A DNA stretch of 64,000 bases from Niveispirillum lacus (GCF_002251795.1 NZ_NOXU01000024.1:233805-297804); one strand, 5' to 3'; positions 55,105 to 64,000 are shown, counted from the stretch's first letter. Made by a program: numbers and translations. The notes: generated from the sequence alone by a model not told the origin.

Positions 55105-56886
55105 ATGAAGCAATGGACAAGGCGCGGATGGGCCGCGCTGCTGCTGGGGGCGCTGTGTGTCATGCCGATCATCACGGACACCGCCGTCGCTGCTGATTAT
55201 GTCGACGGCGCGCAAGCCGGCCGTGGCGACCGTCTGGTGGGAGCGAATTTCGCAGGCCGGTCAGAAATCATTGCGAAGAACGGCGCGGCGGCCACGTCGC
55301 AGCCGCTGGCGACCCAGGTGGCCATCTCGATCTTGCAGCAAGGTGGCAGTGCCGTGGATGCTGCCATCGCCGCCAATGCCGCCCTGGGCCTGATGGAACC
55401 GACGGGCAGTGGCGTGGGCGGCGACCTGTTCGCCTTGATCTGGGACCCCAAGCAGAACAAGGTCGTCGGCTTAAACGCGTCGGGCCGCGCACCGAAGGGG
55501 CAGAGCCTGGAGGCGTTGGTGAAGCGTCTGGGGCCGGGCAAGATGATCCCGTCACACGGATCACTGTCGGTCACCGTCCCCGGTGCGGTGGCCGGGTGGT
55601 TCGAGATGCACCAGAAATATGGCAAACTGCCGATGGATAAGGTTCTGGCCCCGGCCATCGCCTATGCCAATGACGGTTTCCCCCTGTCCCCCTTCATTGC
55701 CAAGGGTTGGGCGGCCAATTTCAAGCGCTTCGACCAGATGGGCAGCGTCATTGAGGAACTGGACAACGCCAAGAAGACCTTTCTGATCGACGGCAAGCCA
55801 CCGGTGGCCGGTCAGATCTTCCGCAATCCTGACCTCGCCAACACCTTGACCCTTTTGGCCAGGGGCGGACAGGACGCCTTTTACAAAGGACCGGTCGCCA
55901 AAACCATCGACGCCTATATGAAGCGTATCGGCGGCCCCCTGCGCTACGAGGATTTCGCGGATTTCAAAGCGGAATGGGTGGAACCCATCTCCACCAATTA
56001 TCGCGGCTATGATGTCTGGCAGATCCCGCCCAATGGCCAGGGACTGGCCACACTCCAGATGCTGAACATCCTGGAAGGCTATGATCTGAAGGCCATTGGC
56101 CATAACAGCGCGGATTTTATTCATGTCTCGGTGGAGGCCAAGAAGCTGGCCTTTGCCGACCGCGCGCGCTGGTATGCCGATCAGGAGTTTGTGAAGCTGC
56201 CGATCAGCACCCTGATCTCCAAAGACTATGCCACCAAGCGCCGGGCCCAGATCGACATGACGAAGGCTGGTGCGCCAGAGACCGGCATCATGCCGGAAAG
56301 CCATGACACGATCTTCCTGTCCACCGCCGACAAGGATGGTCTGATGGTGGCGCTGATCCAGTCCAACTATCGCGGTATGGGGTCCGGTCTGGTGCCTGAC
56401 GGTCTGGGTTTCATGCTCCAGGATCGCGGCGAACAGTTCGCGCTGGACCCGAAGCACCCGAACGTCTATGCGCCGGGCAAGCGCCCCTTCCACACCATCA
56501 TCCCGGGTTTTGTGACCAAGGATAACAAGCCCTTTGCCGCCTATGGCGTCATGGGCGGGGGCATGCAGCCGCAGGGCCATACCCAGGTCCTGGTCAACAT
56601 GATCGATTTCGGCATGAATGTGCAGGAAGCTGGCGACGCCGCTCGCTGGCAGCATGAAGGATCACCGGAGCCGACCGGTGAAGCCGGTGAGGGTGTCGGC
56701 ACCCTCTATGTCGAACAGGGGGTTGCCCCCGCGGTGATCGAAGAGCTGAGGAAGCGCGGCCACAAGGTCGAGGTGAAGCCCGGACTGCACTATGGCAGCT
56801 ATGAAGCCATCGTCCGCGACCATGTGAACGGCGTGTACCGCGCCGGCACGGAAATGCGGGTGGACGGCCACGCGGCCGGGTATTGA
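55105..56886 (+). CDS. ggt: Gamma-glutamyltransferase
   Basis: A 593-residue periplasmic N-terminal nucleophile hydrolase that cleaves gamma-glutamyl bonds of glutathione and related compounds. The signal peptide (MKQWTRRGWAALLLGALCVMPIITDTAVA) is followed by the large subunit with ATSQPLATQVAISILQQGGSAVDAAIAANA and GVGGDLFALIW. The nucleophile region is PESHDTIFLSTADKDG, where Thr after HD is the likely self-cleavage site, then GSGLVPDGLGFMLQDRGEQF and VMGGGMQPQGH. The DTIFL form differs from the TTHFS of E. coli Ggt, so substrate preference may differ. A terminator follows. Confidence 0.93.
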   Translation: MKQWTRRGWAALLLGALCVMPIITDTAVAADYVDGAQAGRGDRLVGANFAGRSEIIAKNGAAATSQPLATQVAISILQQGGSAVDAAIAANAALGLMEPTGSGVGGDLFALIWDPKQNKVVGLNASGRAPKGQSLEALVKRLGPGKMIPSHGSLSVTVPGAVAGWFEMHQKYGKLPMDKVLAPAIAYANDGFPLSPFIAKGWAANFKRFDQMGSVIEELDNAKKTFLIDGKPPVAGQIFRNPDLANTLTLLARGGQDAFYKGPVAKTIDAYMKRIGGPLRYEDFADFKAEWVEPISTNYRGYDVWQIPPNGQGLATLQMLNILEGYDLKAIGHNSADFIHVSVEAKKLAFADRARWYADQEFVKLPISTLISKDYATKRRAQIDMTKAGAPETGIMPESHDTIFLSTADKDGLMVALIQSNYRGMGSGLVPDGLGFMLQDRGEQFALDPKHPNVYAPGKRPFHTIIPGFVTKDNKPFAAYGVMGGGMQPQGHTQVLVNMIDFGMNVQEAGDAARWQHEGSPEPTGEAGEGVGTLYVEQGVAPAVIEELRKRGHKVEVKPGLHYGSYEAIVRDHVNGVYRAGTEMRVDGHAAGY

Positions 56887-56894
56887 TGCGAAAA

Positions 56895-56916
56895 GGGGGG
56901 CCGGTATCGGCCCCCC
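56895..56916. terminator. Shared terminator of ggt and rlmN
   Basis: A 9-bp perfect GC stem (GGGGGGCCG / CGGCCCCCC) with a 4-base loop between two convergent stops. On the minus strand it is followed by TTTT, so it serves rlmN best. Confidence 0.8.
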
Positions 56917-56922
56917 ACATGA

Positions 56923-58122
56923 TCACAGGGCCAATGCCGCTTCCTTGGCCGCGATCTGGGCCGCATATTCGGCGGCCAGGATCTTATGCTGTTCCAACTG
57001 GGCCGCGCGCTGGGTGGCGCTGGGCCGCTGGCTCTCGCTTTTCAACTGGCCACAGGCAGCCAGGATGTCATCCCCACGCGGACGGCGGATGGGGCTGGCA
57101 TAACCAGCCTCATTCACATAATCGCTGAACTTTTCGATCTGGTCCCAATCGCTGCGTTCAAACGGGGAACCCGGCCAGGGATTGAACGGGATCAGGTTGA
57201 TCTTGGAGGGAATGCCGCGGATCAGACGCACCAGTTCGCGCGCGTCGGCCATGCTGTCATTGACACCTTTCAGCATGACATATTCCCAGGTGCAGCGCCG
57301 GGCATTGTTCAGGCCCGGGTAATTGCGCACCGCATCCATCAATTCCTTGATCGGGTATTTGCGGTTGATCGGTACGATCCGGTCGCGCAGCTCGTCATTC
57401 ACGGCATGCAGCGACACGGCCAGATTGACGCCCAGTTCCTCGCCCGCCCGCTTCATCATGGGCACGACACCGCTGGTCGACAGGGTGATACGCCGCTTGG
57501 AGATGGAGATGCCTTCCCCATCCATGATGATCTTCAGGGCCTTGGCGACATTGTCGTAATTATACAGCGGCTCGCCCATGCCCATCATCACGATGTTGGA
57601 CAGCATGCGGCCATCCGGCGGGCTGGGCCATTCGTCCAGATGGTCGCGGGCCAGCATGACCTGTCCTACAATCTCATCCGCCGTCAGGTTGCGCACCAGA
57701 CGCTGTGTGCCTGTGTGGCAGAAGCGGCAGGTGAGGGTGCAACCCACCTGCGACGACACACACAGGGTACCGCGATCTTCCTCGGGGATATGGACGGCCT
57801 CTACCTCTTGTCCGTCATGCATGCGGCACAGCCATTTGCGGGTGCCATCGACGGATTTCAGGTCCTTCACCGGGGTCGGCCGGTTAACCACAAAATGGTC
57901 GGCCATCTTTTCGCGTGCCGGTTTGGCCAGTGTCGACATCAGCGCGAAGTCGGTGACCCCGCGATGATAGATCCAATGCCAGACCTGACGCGCGCGGAAT
58001 TTCTCGAATCCGGCGTCGATCAGCGTGCTTTCCAGCTCTTCGCGGGAAAGGCCGACAAGATTGATCCGACCGTCGGTACGGGCCGCCGGCGCGAAAGTGC
58101 TGCTGTGATTTTCGATGCCCAT
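56923..58122 (-). CDS. rlmN: Dual-specificity 23S rRNA m2A2503 / tRNA m2A37 methyltransferase
   Basis: A 399-residue radical SAM enzyme that methylates C2 of adenine 2503 in 23S rRNA and adenine 37 in some tRNAs. The cluster motif [13 protein letters not shown] (CxxxCxxC) follows SSQVGC. Further signatures are [26 protein letters not shown] and [14 protein letters not shown]; the catalytic cysteine pair includes the one in [16 protein letters not shown]-terminal helix-turn-helix-like part [13 protein letters not shown]...[12 protein letters not shown] 58122 gives the usual N-terminus; the extension to 58209 is not conserved-looking. Confidence 0.96.
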   Translation of the reverse strand: MGIENHSSTFAPAARTDGRINLVGLSREELESTLIDAGFEKFRARQVWHWIYHRGVTDFALMSTLAKPAREKMADHFVVNRPTPVKDLKSVDGTRKWLCRMHDGQEVEAVHIPEEDRGTLCVSSQVGCTLTCRFCHTGTQRLVRNLTADEIVGQVMLARDHLDEWPSPPDGRMLSNIVMMGMGEPLYNYDNVAKALKIIMDGEGISISKRRITLSTSGVVPMMKRAGEELGVNLAVSLHAVNDELRDRIVPINRKYPIKELMDAVRNYPGLNNARRCTWEYVMLKGVNDSMADARELVRLIRGIPSKINLIPFNPWPGSPFERSDWDQIEKFSDYVNEAGYASPIRRPRGDDILAACGQLKSESQRPSATQRAAQLEQHKILAAEYAAQIAAKEAALAL

Positions 58123-58425
58123 GATCGGCTGTAGATGACGCAAGCCGTGGACGCTGACAAGGGGGCTTGCCGCCAGGGGTGGCTTGCAGGGCGCGCAAGG
58201 AGGCGGCAAGCCGGTTTCCAGCCCCGTCTCACCCTTCGCTCTATACCTTTCGGCTTAAGGGTAGGTCATAAGTCGAGGACTGAAAGTATAACTAACAAAA
58301 ATATTCAGATGGCGAATACGACCTATGCGTAGAGTCATATAGAAAGATGCGCTGACAGCAACAGTTTATGACACCCTATGCCAACGGGCCCTGCTTCGTT
58401 GGGCCCCATCGTGGTTTACATACAT

Positions 58426-58737
58426 ATGTTTTCCCGGCACACTTTTGCGGTTGTTTCAGTGTCGATGCTCCTGCTGCTGGCGCCTCTTTTGGTAGTGGCG
58501 TCGGCGGTTCCGGTGACGGGCGCCACCTTGGCGGTGCTGCTACCGCCCTGGATGGACCGGAATGCACAATTGACAGCCCTGACCCTGACCGGTGTGGAAC
58601 TGCGCGATGCCCGCCTGCTGGGGGGAACCGGTCCGCAGGTCTGGCTGGTCCAGGTCCCGGACGCAGACAGTGGGCGCCGTTTGGCGCGGCTGCCGGCTCT
58701 GCTGATCTCCGGCACCCTGGTCAATTGTGGAGCTTGA
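58426..58737 (+). CDS. Small exported or membrane protein, unknown
   Basis: 103 residues with a hydrophobic N-terminus (MFSRHTFAVVSVSMLLLLAPLLVVASAV), a second mildly hydrophobic stretch and a short C-terminal domain ending in LVNCGA. No family recognised. It stands 33 bp before the chemoreceptor gene on the same strand and may share its transcript. The upstream 58123-58425 gap is unusually AT-rich for this window and probably holds the promoter. An in-frame ATG at 58378 would add 16 residues. Confidence 0.55.
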   Translation: MFSRHTFAVVSVSMLLLLAPLLVVASAVPVTGATLAVLLPPWMDRNAQLTALTLTGVELRDARLLGGTGPQVWLVQVPDADSGRRLARLPALLISGTLVNCGA

Positions 58738-58770
58738 GGAACGGTTTCCAAGGGAAGAAAGGCTCGTCCC

Positions 58771-60231
58771 ATGTCACCCATTGAACGCATCCGATCCGCA
58801 GCCCTGCTCCTGTTCATGGCCTTTCTCTGGATCTGCGTACCGCTGACGCTGGTCTCACTGATCCGGGGTGAAATCGGCTGGGTCATGCCGCTGGTGCTGT
58901 CGATCCTGATTGCGGGTATCGGCACCGGCGCCTATGTCACCCGCATGGCGCGACCGGCGATGGATTATCTGATCGCCGTCCTGTCCATCGGGCAGGTATC
59001 GGTGGTGGTCGCCGCCTCGGCCGGACCGTGGCAGATCGACAGCCATTTCCTGTATTTCGCCGTGCTGGCCATGCTGACGGTGTTCTGTAACTGGCGGGTC
59101 ATTCTGGTGGCTGCGGGTGCCACAGCCGTGCATCATCTGACCTTGTCCTTTCTGCTGCCATCGCTGGTCTTCCCGGATGGTCAAGGCAGTCTGCTGCGGG
59201 TCATCGTGCATGCGGCTGTGGTCATTGCGGAAACGGGTGTTCTGCTCTGGCTGTCGCACAGTTTGGAACAATCCTTCCATTACAGCGACCAGGCCAGGGC
59301 CAGGGCCGAACAGTCCGCCAAGGAGACGGAGCGTCTGCGGGACGAGCAGTTGAAGGCCGTTGAGGCGCAGCGGCTGGAACGCCTGGCCTTGCGCAAGGCG
59401 CTTGCCGACCGGTTTGTGGTGGATGTGGAAAGCATGACCCGTCGCCTGGACGGGGCGGTGCGGACGTTGAAGGAAGAGGCGGACCTGCTGGACCGGTCCG
59501 TCGCCAGCACCGGTGCAATGACCAAGGAAGCCCGCGCCGAAGCGGAGGAAGCCACCGGCCATGCCGCCACTGTCGCCGCCGCTGTGGAAGAAATGGCCGC
59601 CAGCATTGCTGAAGTGTCCCGTACTGCCAGCGGTGCCGCCAGCCAGGCGCGCAGCACAGCCGGAGAAGTGGTCCGGGTGCGTGAGCGGGTCGCCGAGCTG
59701 TCGGAAACCGCCACGCGCATCGGCAATGTGGTGCAGTTGATTGCCGATATTGCCGGCCAGACCAACCTTCTGGCGCTCAACGCCACCATTGAGGCGGCGC
59801 GGGCCGGCGAGGCCGGCAAAGGCTTTGCCGTGGTGGCATCGGAGGTGAAAAGCCTGGCCACCCAGACGGGAAGGGCCACCGAGGATATCAGCCGCCAGGT
59901 GGCCGAAATCCAGGCTGCCACCCGCGCCGCCGTGGAGGCGATCGCCAGTGTGGCCGATGCCGTGACGGCACTGGACAGCGGTGCCGGCGAAATCTCCGAC
60001 GCGGTGCAGCAGCAGGAAGCGACGGTGATGGAAATCAGCCGGTCGATCCAGACCGTGTCAACGCGCACCGCCTCGCTGGGGTCTGTCGTGGCGCGGATGG
60101 CTGATATGACGGGCGGCATCGCCGATGCCGTCGGCAAGACCAATGAGACGGCGGAAGATGCCGAACGTCTGTCCACTGACATGAACCAGCGGCTGGACGG
60201 TTTCATCAAGGAACTGCGCGACGCGTCCTGA
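58771..60231 (+). CDS. Methyl-accepting chemotaxis protein with a six-TM N-terminus
   Basis: 486 residues. Residues 1-175 form about six membrane segments with hardly any periplasmic loop. One of them has [22 protein letters not shown], a paired His motif found in this receptor type and possibly a metal or heme site. Coiled coil follows (about 175-235), then the signalling domain with the hairpin tip [23 protein letters not shown] (about 330-352). No CheR-binding pentapeptide is seen at the C-terminus. It signals to CheA/CheW; the stimulus is unknown but is likely sensed in or near the membrane. A strong terminator follows. Confidence 0.92.
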   Translation: MSPIERIRSAALLLFMAFLWICVPLTLVSLIRGEIGWVMPLVLSILIAGIGTGAYVTRMARPAMDYLIAVLSIGQVSVVVAASAGPWQIDSHFLYFAVLAMLTVFCNWRVILVAAGATAVHHLTLSFLLPSLVFPDGQGSLLRVIVHAAVVIAETGVLLWLSHSLEQSFHYSDQARARAEQSAKETERLRDEQLKAVEAQRLERLALRKALADRFVVDVESMTRRLDGAVRTLKEEADLLDRSVASTGAMTKEARAEAEEATGHAATVAAAVEEMAASIAEVSRTASGAASQARSTAGEVVRVRERVAELSETATRIGNVVQLIADIAGQTNLLALNATIEAARAGEAGKGFAVVASEVKSLATQTGRATEDISRQVAEIQAATRAAVEAIASVADAVTALDSGAGEISDAVQQQEATVMEISRSIQTVSTRTASLGSVVARMADMTGGIADAVGKTNETAEDAERLSTDMNQRLDGFIKELRDAS

Positions 60232-60291
60232 CCCGGCAGAGGGTGCGGGTGGCCACCCTCTCCACTGCGCCGACGGCTGCGGAACAAGACG

Positions 60292-60328
60292 CCTGGAGCG
60301 GTTTCAGGTCACCGGAAACCGCTCCAGG
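60292..60328 (+). terminator. Terminator after the chemoreceptor gene
   Basis: A 14-bp perfect stem (CCTGGAGCGGTTTC / GAAACCGCTCCAGG) with a 9-base loop, followed by TCTTTGTT, 60 bp after the stop and between convergent genes. Confidence 0.85.
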
Positions 60329-60385
60329 TCTTTGTTAAGTCGGATCGGTGACGCCACATAGCCTTCCACCAGAAGCGGTCATCCC

Positions 60386-61252
60386 CTAACGCCGCAACCC
60401 CCGGCACAAATCCAGATAGTCCGGATGGTCCGGGGTCAACCAGCCATGCCGGATCAGGAAATCGATCACGGTCAGGTTGACATTGAACTTCCAGTCGTTG
60501 GTGTCGTGCACGCTTTCCGCCACGCGGGACAGCGGCCAAAGCTCAAATCGTTCGACCTCGCCGTCGGTATTGCGGGGCACAAAATCGGCGGGCAGTTCCA
60601 GATCATACAGGAACAGGATATCGGGTTTCAGGCCCTTATCCTGTTCCATCAGATAGCTGATGGTTCCCACAGGCACGGCCTTCCGCACCATGGCCGCCGG
60701 CAGGCCCGCCTCTTCCCAGGCTTCCTTGACAAGATTGTCGGCCAGGCTCAACCCGGCCGGCTGTCCGCCCGCCACCAGATTGTCATACTGGCCAGGGGCC
60801 ACACCGCGGTCCAGGGCGCGCTTGCCCACCCACAGATGAAGGCCATCCGGCTTCCGCACGAAACCGTTGACGTGCAGCCCATAGGCCGTGACCCCGAAAA
60901 ACGGGATGGCAGCACGGTCCAGCTCCATCAGGGCGGGACGGCCCCAGCCGTCGGAGACCGTGTACATTTCCCGCCGCAGTTTCGGGATGGTGCCCTCCGC
61001 CACCAGACGGTCCAAGGCGGCAGCAACCGCGCGGGTGCGTGACGGCGCATCGGTCAGGCCGGGATGCAGGCTGATTCCGCCTGCATCAGGCATGAAGGGC
61101 AGGCCCAGGGCCAGCAGCCGCTCCATGAACCCAATCCGCACCTGTCCCACCGTGACGCCGGCGATGGCGAAGGGCCGGAAGCCCGACAGGTCGTGGCGAT
61201 TACAGGACCGGACATGACGCAGGAAGCCGGGCGTCAGCGCAGGGTTAACCAT
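60386..61252 (-). CDS. DUF4743 / Nudix hydrolase
   Basis: 288 residues: an N-terminal DUF4743-like part (FLRHVRSCNRHDLSGFRPFAIAGVTVGQVR) and a C-terminal Nudix domain whose box reads GGQPAGLSLADNLVKEAWEEAGL. The REUxEExGU part is KEAWEEAGL, so the first Arg is Lys. Relatives include the Nudix part of fungal TNR3, which acts on thiamine diphosphate derivatives; the substrate here is unknown. ATG 61252 overlaps the stop of the MFS gene (TGATG), so the two are coupled and the frame does not need the TTG at 61255. Confidence 0.88.
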   Translation of the reverse strand: MVNPALTPGFLRHVRSCNRHDLSGFRPFAIAGVTVGQVRIGFMERLLALGLPFMPDAGGISLHPGLTDAPSRTRAVAAALDRLVAEGTIPKLRREMYTVSDGWGRPALMELDRAAIPFFGVTAYGLHVNGFVRKPDGLHLWVGKRALDRGVAPGQYDNLVAGGQPAGLSLADNLVKEAWEEAGLPAAMVRKAVPVGTISYLMEQDKGLKPDILFLYDLELPADFVPRNTDGEVERFELWPLSRVAESVHDTNDWKFNVNLTVIDFLIRHGWLTPDHPDYLDLCRGLRR

Positions 61253-62502
61253 CAAGCGGCCTCCGTCACCGGTTCAGATTGTTTGGGCGTCGGTACCCGC
61301 CGCATGGCCCAGGCTGCGACCAGCCCCGACAGGACCAGCATGACGGCCCCGAAATAGAAGGGCATGCCGGGAATGGCGATGGTCGCCCCCGCTGCGGTGA
61401 AATTCTCATATAGCTCGGCCCCGATCAGGGGGGCCAGAATGAATGTCAGACTCTGCATGCTGGCAAAGGCTCCCTGCACCGAACCTTGTTCATCGGCCCC
61501 CACGCTGCGCGACACGATGCTTTGAATGGCCGGCGAACTCATGCCGCTCATGGCATGAACAGGAATGAAGGCCGCAAAGGCCGTGGACGACCCGGCCGCC
61601 CCATAGCCGGCATAGGCCGTCGCTTCCAGCCCGATGCCCAGCAGCGCCGTGCGCGGTTCACCCAGTTTCTTCACAATCCTGTCGATCAACACACCCTGCA
61701 CCAGCACTGTGGTCAGACCGACAGCAGCCAGTGACAGGCCGTTATCCAGTTCAGTCCATCCGAACCGCTTGGTAGTGTAGAGCACCCAGACCATCTGCAT
61801 CACGCCCATGGCCAGCACCATACAGGCCCGCGACAATGCCAGACCCAAAACGGCGGGATGCAGGGCCAGTGCGCGCAGCGACCCGATGGGATTGGCCCGT
61901 GCCCAGCGGAACGGGCGGCGGTTGGCGGGATGAAGCGACTCGGGCAGGACCATCAGGCCGTAGAAAAAGTTCAAGGCAGCCAGTCCGGCGGCGACCATGA
62001 AGGGCAGGCGCAGGTCCACCTCTGCCAGAAGCCCGCCCAGGGCCGGGCCGGTGATGAAGCCAATGCCAAAGGCAGCTCCCATTTTGCCGAAATTCCTGGC
62101 CCGGTCCTGCGGCCCACTGATATCAGCGATATAGGCATTGGCCGCCGTGATATTGGCCGCCGTCAATCCCGCCGCCATACGCCCGACCAGCAGCCAGATC
62201 AGGCCCGGTGCCAAGGCCATGAAAAGCTGGTCGATGGCCATGCCGGCGATAGAGGCCAGAATGATGGGGCGCCGGCCAAACCGATCCGACAGCGCCCCCA
62301 GCACAGGGGCGAAAAGGAACTGCATGATGGAAAAGGCAGCAATCATGGCACCCATCCACCAGGCCGCCGACGCCTCGCTCGCGGCAAACTGGCTGACCAA
62401 AGCCGGCATGACCGGGATCGTCAGGCTGAAGGTCAGCACATCCAACAGGACGGTGACCATGATGAAGGGGATGCCGGCCTGACGGGGGGAAGACAAGGAC
62501 AT
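61252..62502 (-). CDS. MFS transporter, TCR/Tet-like
   Basis: About 416 residues with twelve predicted membrane segments. Motif A is GALSDRFGRRPIIL after segment 2, and the TetA-like ISGPQDRARNFGKMGAAFGIGFITGPALGG lies in segments 4-5. The family exports drugs such as tetracyclines as metal complexes, but many chromosomal members have other substrates. The Nudix gene is translationally coupled downstream. ATG 62502 begins just before the first segment; ATG 62535 is possible. No TetR-type regulator is adjacent. Confidence 0.88.
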   Translation of the reverse strand: MSLSSPRQAGIPFIMVTVLLDVLTFSLTIPVMPALVSQFAASEASAAWWMGAMIAAFSIMQFLFAPVLGALSDRFGRRPIILASIAGMAIDQLFMALAPGLIWLLVGRMAAGLTAANITAANAYIADISGPQDRARNFGKMGAAFGIGFITGPALGGLLAEVDLRLPFMVAAGLAALNFFYGLMVLPESLHPANRRPFRWARANPIGSLRALALHPAVLGLALSRACMVLAMGVMQMVWVLYTTKRFGWTELDNGLSLAAVGLTTVLVQGVLIDRIVKKLGEPRTALLGIGLEATAYAGYGAAGSSTAFAAFIPVHAMSGMSSPAIQSIVSRSVGADEQGSVQGAFASMQSLTFILAPLIGAELYENFTAAGATIAIPGMPFYFGAVMLVLSGLVAAWAMRRVPTPKQSEPVTEAA

Positions 62503-62712
62503 GGCTCTTCTGGCTGCGGTGCCGTTGCTTCTCATAGCAGAAACGGGGAATGATACCAATCAGGCGGGGATTGACCCTGTTCCGTTCGTCGGTTGGGGCG
62601 CGGATACGGCTGAGCGGCGTCTGAGGGCGATTGCCTCTGCGGTCCCCGCCTGCTGCGATTTGTCCCGGATTGCCCCTGGGCGGCGGGGCCAAGCCGCGCT
62701 ATATGAGGTGGC

Positions 62713-62904
62713 ATGAGCGGCTTTATGATCTTCCTCATGGTTCTGGCCATGATCGCCACGCTGGCTGTGCTGGTGATCGGGCTGTTTGCCATGGCGCGTG
62801 GTGGCGAATTCAACGCCAAATACGGCAACAAGCTGATGTGGTGGCGCATCCGCCTGCAGGTGGCGGCTGTCGTGCTGTTCGCCCTGGCCTTCATGGCCTC
62901 CTGA
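62713..62904 (+). CDS. Twin-transmembrane (HIG1-like) small protein
   Basis: 63 residues with two membrane helices (FMIFLMVLAMIATLAVLVIGLFAM and LQVAAVVLFALAFMA) joined by the loop ARGGEFNAKYGNKLMWWRIR. The N-x-K-x-x-N-K-L-M-x-x-R pattern is that of the HIG1 domain, whose mitochondrial members bind respiratory complexes. GAGGTGG lies about 2-9 bases before the ATG. It precedes the cobalamin adenosyltransferase by 28 bp, a common arrangement in Rhodospirillales. Confidence 0.88.
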   Translation: MSGFMIFLMVLAMIATLAVLVIGLFAMARGGEFNAKYGNKLMWWRIRLQVAAVVLFALAFMAS

Positions 62905-62932
62905 CCCTTTCTCAGACAGAGCAGGTAACGCC

Positions 62933-63523
62933 ATGGTCCGCCTGACCCGTATCTATACCCGTGGCGGCGACAAGGGACAGACATCGCTGGGCGATGGCTC
63001 CCGTGTGCCCAAACATGCGTTGCGGGTGGCTGCCTATGGCACCGTGGATGAGGCCAATGCCATCCTGGGGTTGGCCCGGCTCCAGACCGGCGCCGAAAAG
63101 GATGACCCGGTGCTGGCCGATGCCGACGCCATGCTGGCCCGCATCCAGAACGACCTTTTCGATCTGGGTGCCGATCTCTGCACGCCCGAGATGGAGAATC
63201 CACCCTATCCGCCGCTGCGCATTGTTGATCTCCAGGTGGATCGGCTGGAAGCGGAGATCGACCGCATGAATGCGGAACTGGCACCGCTGAACAGTTTCAT
63301 TTTACCGGGCGGCCGCCCCGCCGCCGCCTATCTGCATCAGGCCCGCACCGTGGCCCGCCGGGCCGAGCGGGAAATGACAGAACTGGCCCTGACCGAGGCG
63401 GTGGGGGCCCCCGCCCTGAAATATATCAACCGCCTGTCGGATCATCTGTTTGTTCTTGGCCGCTGGGTCAATGACAAGGGCGCGGCGGATGTGTTGTGGG
63501 TGCCGGGTCTGACGCGGGGATAA
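62933..63523 (+). CDS. Cob(I)alamin adenosyltransferase, PduO type
   Basis: A 196-residue trimeric ATP:corrinoid adenosyltransferase that makes adenosylcobalamin. The N-terminal ATP-binding motif is YTRGGDKGQTSLGDGSRVPK, and the helical bundle has YGTVDEANAILGLAR, NDLFDLGADL, LPGG and the C-terminal ALKYINRLSDHLFVLGRW, which holds the Arg/Asp residues of the active site. It supplies coenzyme B12, for example to methylmalonyl-CoA mutase. It is followed after 298 bp by etfB. Confidence 0.95.
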   Translation: MVRLTRIYTRGGDKGQTSLGDGSRVPKHALRVAAYGTVDEANAILGLARLQTGAEKDDPVLADADAMLARIQNDLFDLGADLCTPEMENPPYPPLRIVDLQVDRLEAEIDRMNAELAPLNSFILPGGRPAAAYLHQARTVARRAEREMTELALTEAVGAPALKYINRLSDHLFVLGRWVNDKGAADVLWVPGLTRG

Positions 63524-63573
63524 ACCCGCACAGGCCCCGATAAAACCCGCTTGAAATCTACAATACGCTTGCT

Positions 63574-63599
63574 ATCTTCCCATTACGTAAAGGGAAGAT
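63574..63599. promoter_or_regulatory. Inverted repeat in the etfB leader region
   Basis: ATCTTCCC-N10-GGGAAGAT, an 8-bp perfect inverted repeat with ATTACGTAAA in the middle, 51 bp after the adenosyltransferase stop. There is no T-run after it, so an operator is as likely as a terminator. Confidence 0.45.
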
Positions 63600-63623
63600 T
63601 CGGGCTTGGGAAATCCGCGCACT

Positions 63624-63651
63624 GGTAACGAAATTGCGTTTCTACGTTACC
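63624..63651. promoter_or_regulatory. Second inverted repeat upstream of etfB
   Basis: GGTAACG-N14-CGTTACC, a 7-bp perfect inverted repeat, lies just upstream of a TTGACA (63664-63669) that may be the etfB -35 element with a weak TAAGGT -10. This placement suits a regulator site. Together with the repeat at 63574 it accounts for most of the 63524-63821 gap. Confidence 0.45.
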
Positions 63652-63821
63652 GGGCGCACACTATTGACATGTGCAATGCAGCAATCCTAAGGTCCGAGCC
63701 CGATTGTGGGGCTGGACGGCAGGCGTTGATTGCCCAATCTTAGGCCCAGGTAAACCGGCTGAACGCCAGGGTAAACGGGCGGGGAAAATCCACCGCCGGC
63801 TATGATGCGAGGGGATCGCCA

Positions 63822-64000
63822 ATGAAAGTCCTAGTCGCCGTAAAGCGTGTTGTTGACTACAACGTCAAGATCCGCGTGAAGCCCGACGAGAGCGGTGTCG
63901 AGCTTGCGAATGTGAAGATGTCGATGAACCCGTTTGACGAGATCGCGGTTGAAGAGGCCGTTCGGTTGAAGGAAGCGGGCAAGGCGACGGAGATCGTGGT
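63822..64000 (+). CDS. etfB: Electron transfer flavoprotein beta subunit, 5' part
   Basis: The first 59 residues ([25 protein letters not shown]..., [18 protein letters not shown]) match the N-terminus of EtfB, which with EtfA passes electrons from acyl-CoA and other dehydrogenases to ETF-ubiquinone oxidoreductase. The gene runs off the right edge. GAGGGGA lies about 5-11 bases before the ATG. Confidence 0.95.
   Translation, partial: MKVLVAVKRVVDYNVKIRVKPDESGVELANVKMSMNPFDEIAVEEAVRLKEAGKATEIV

Noticed and set aside
1..64000. CRISPR arrays, insertion sequences, integrases or prophage genes
   Set aside because: No regularly spaced repeats, transposase or integrase motifs were seen on either strand.

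Overview
The window looks like ordinary chromosome of a GC-rich alphaproteobacterium, most likely Rhodospirillales/Azospirillaceae. This placement is inferred from gene content and order, not from a search. The main pointers are: a short HprK with RapZ, EIIA-Man, HPr and EI in one operon; a TIM44-like protein next to MltA; an imuA-imuB-dnaE2 cassette under an alphaproteobacterial LexA box; a SAM-II riboswitch before metZ; SapC; a RodZ-like protein before ispG; and a twin-TM protein and cobalamin adenosyltransferase before etfB. I found no rRNA, tRNA, CRISPR array, insertion sequence or prophage.

Layout. 0-6.4 kb: the start of an unknown gene leaving the left edge, ribA with a CDP-alcohol phosphatidyltransferase, upp, fxsA, a TIM44-like protein, mltA and an orphan secreted protein. 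6.4-10.4 kb: regulatory PTS operon hprK-rapZ-manX-ptsH-ptsI, with no sugar permease. 10.6-12.7 kb: TSUP exporter, MoeB/ThiF-type E1 and DsrE-like protein. 12.7-21.5 kb: rpoH behind an ICE/PerR-like palindrome, a DsbD/ScsB-type reductase, a KamA-family radical SAM enzyme, DUF1801 and DUF885 proteins and a K+/H+ antiporter. 21.7-26.5 kb: Fur-boxed TonB receptor with a DUF6607-like partner, a low-complexity secreted protein and SapC. 26.9-33.3 kb: LysR regulator and the imuA-imuB-dnaE2 mutasome. 33.4-38.6 kb: ileS (type 2) and riboswitch-controlled metZ. 38.6-46.6 kb: secB, rodZ-like, ispG and an HlyD-RbbA-YhhJ-type export system. 46.7-52.3 kb: a second, GAF-containing EI (ptsP) and the coupled operon argD-argF-hslO. 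52.5-58.1 kb: bactofilin, LpxR-like lipid A deacylase, alpha/beta hydrolase, gamma-glutamyltransferase and rlmN. 58.4-64 kb: small membrane protein, chemoreceptor, MFS exporter with Nudix hydrolase, HIG1-like protein, cobalamin adenosyltransferase and the start of etfB.

The regulatory sites are the clearest part of the window. They are a LexA box (GAAC-N7-GAAC) 9 bp before imuA, a 12/14 Fur-box match before the TonB receptor, TTAGAA-N3-TTCTAA before rpoH, and a promoter / SAM-II aptamer / intrinsic terminator series before metZ. The least explained items are the TSUP-MoeB-DsrE cassette, a RapZ whose Walker A lysine is leucine, RibA with a RibB-like N-terminus lacking the acidic catalytic loop, and several strong unassigned hairpins. 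I see no convincing wholly new system. The sulfur cassette and the iron/peroxide-type operator on a heat-shock sigma gene are the best leads.
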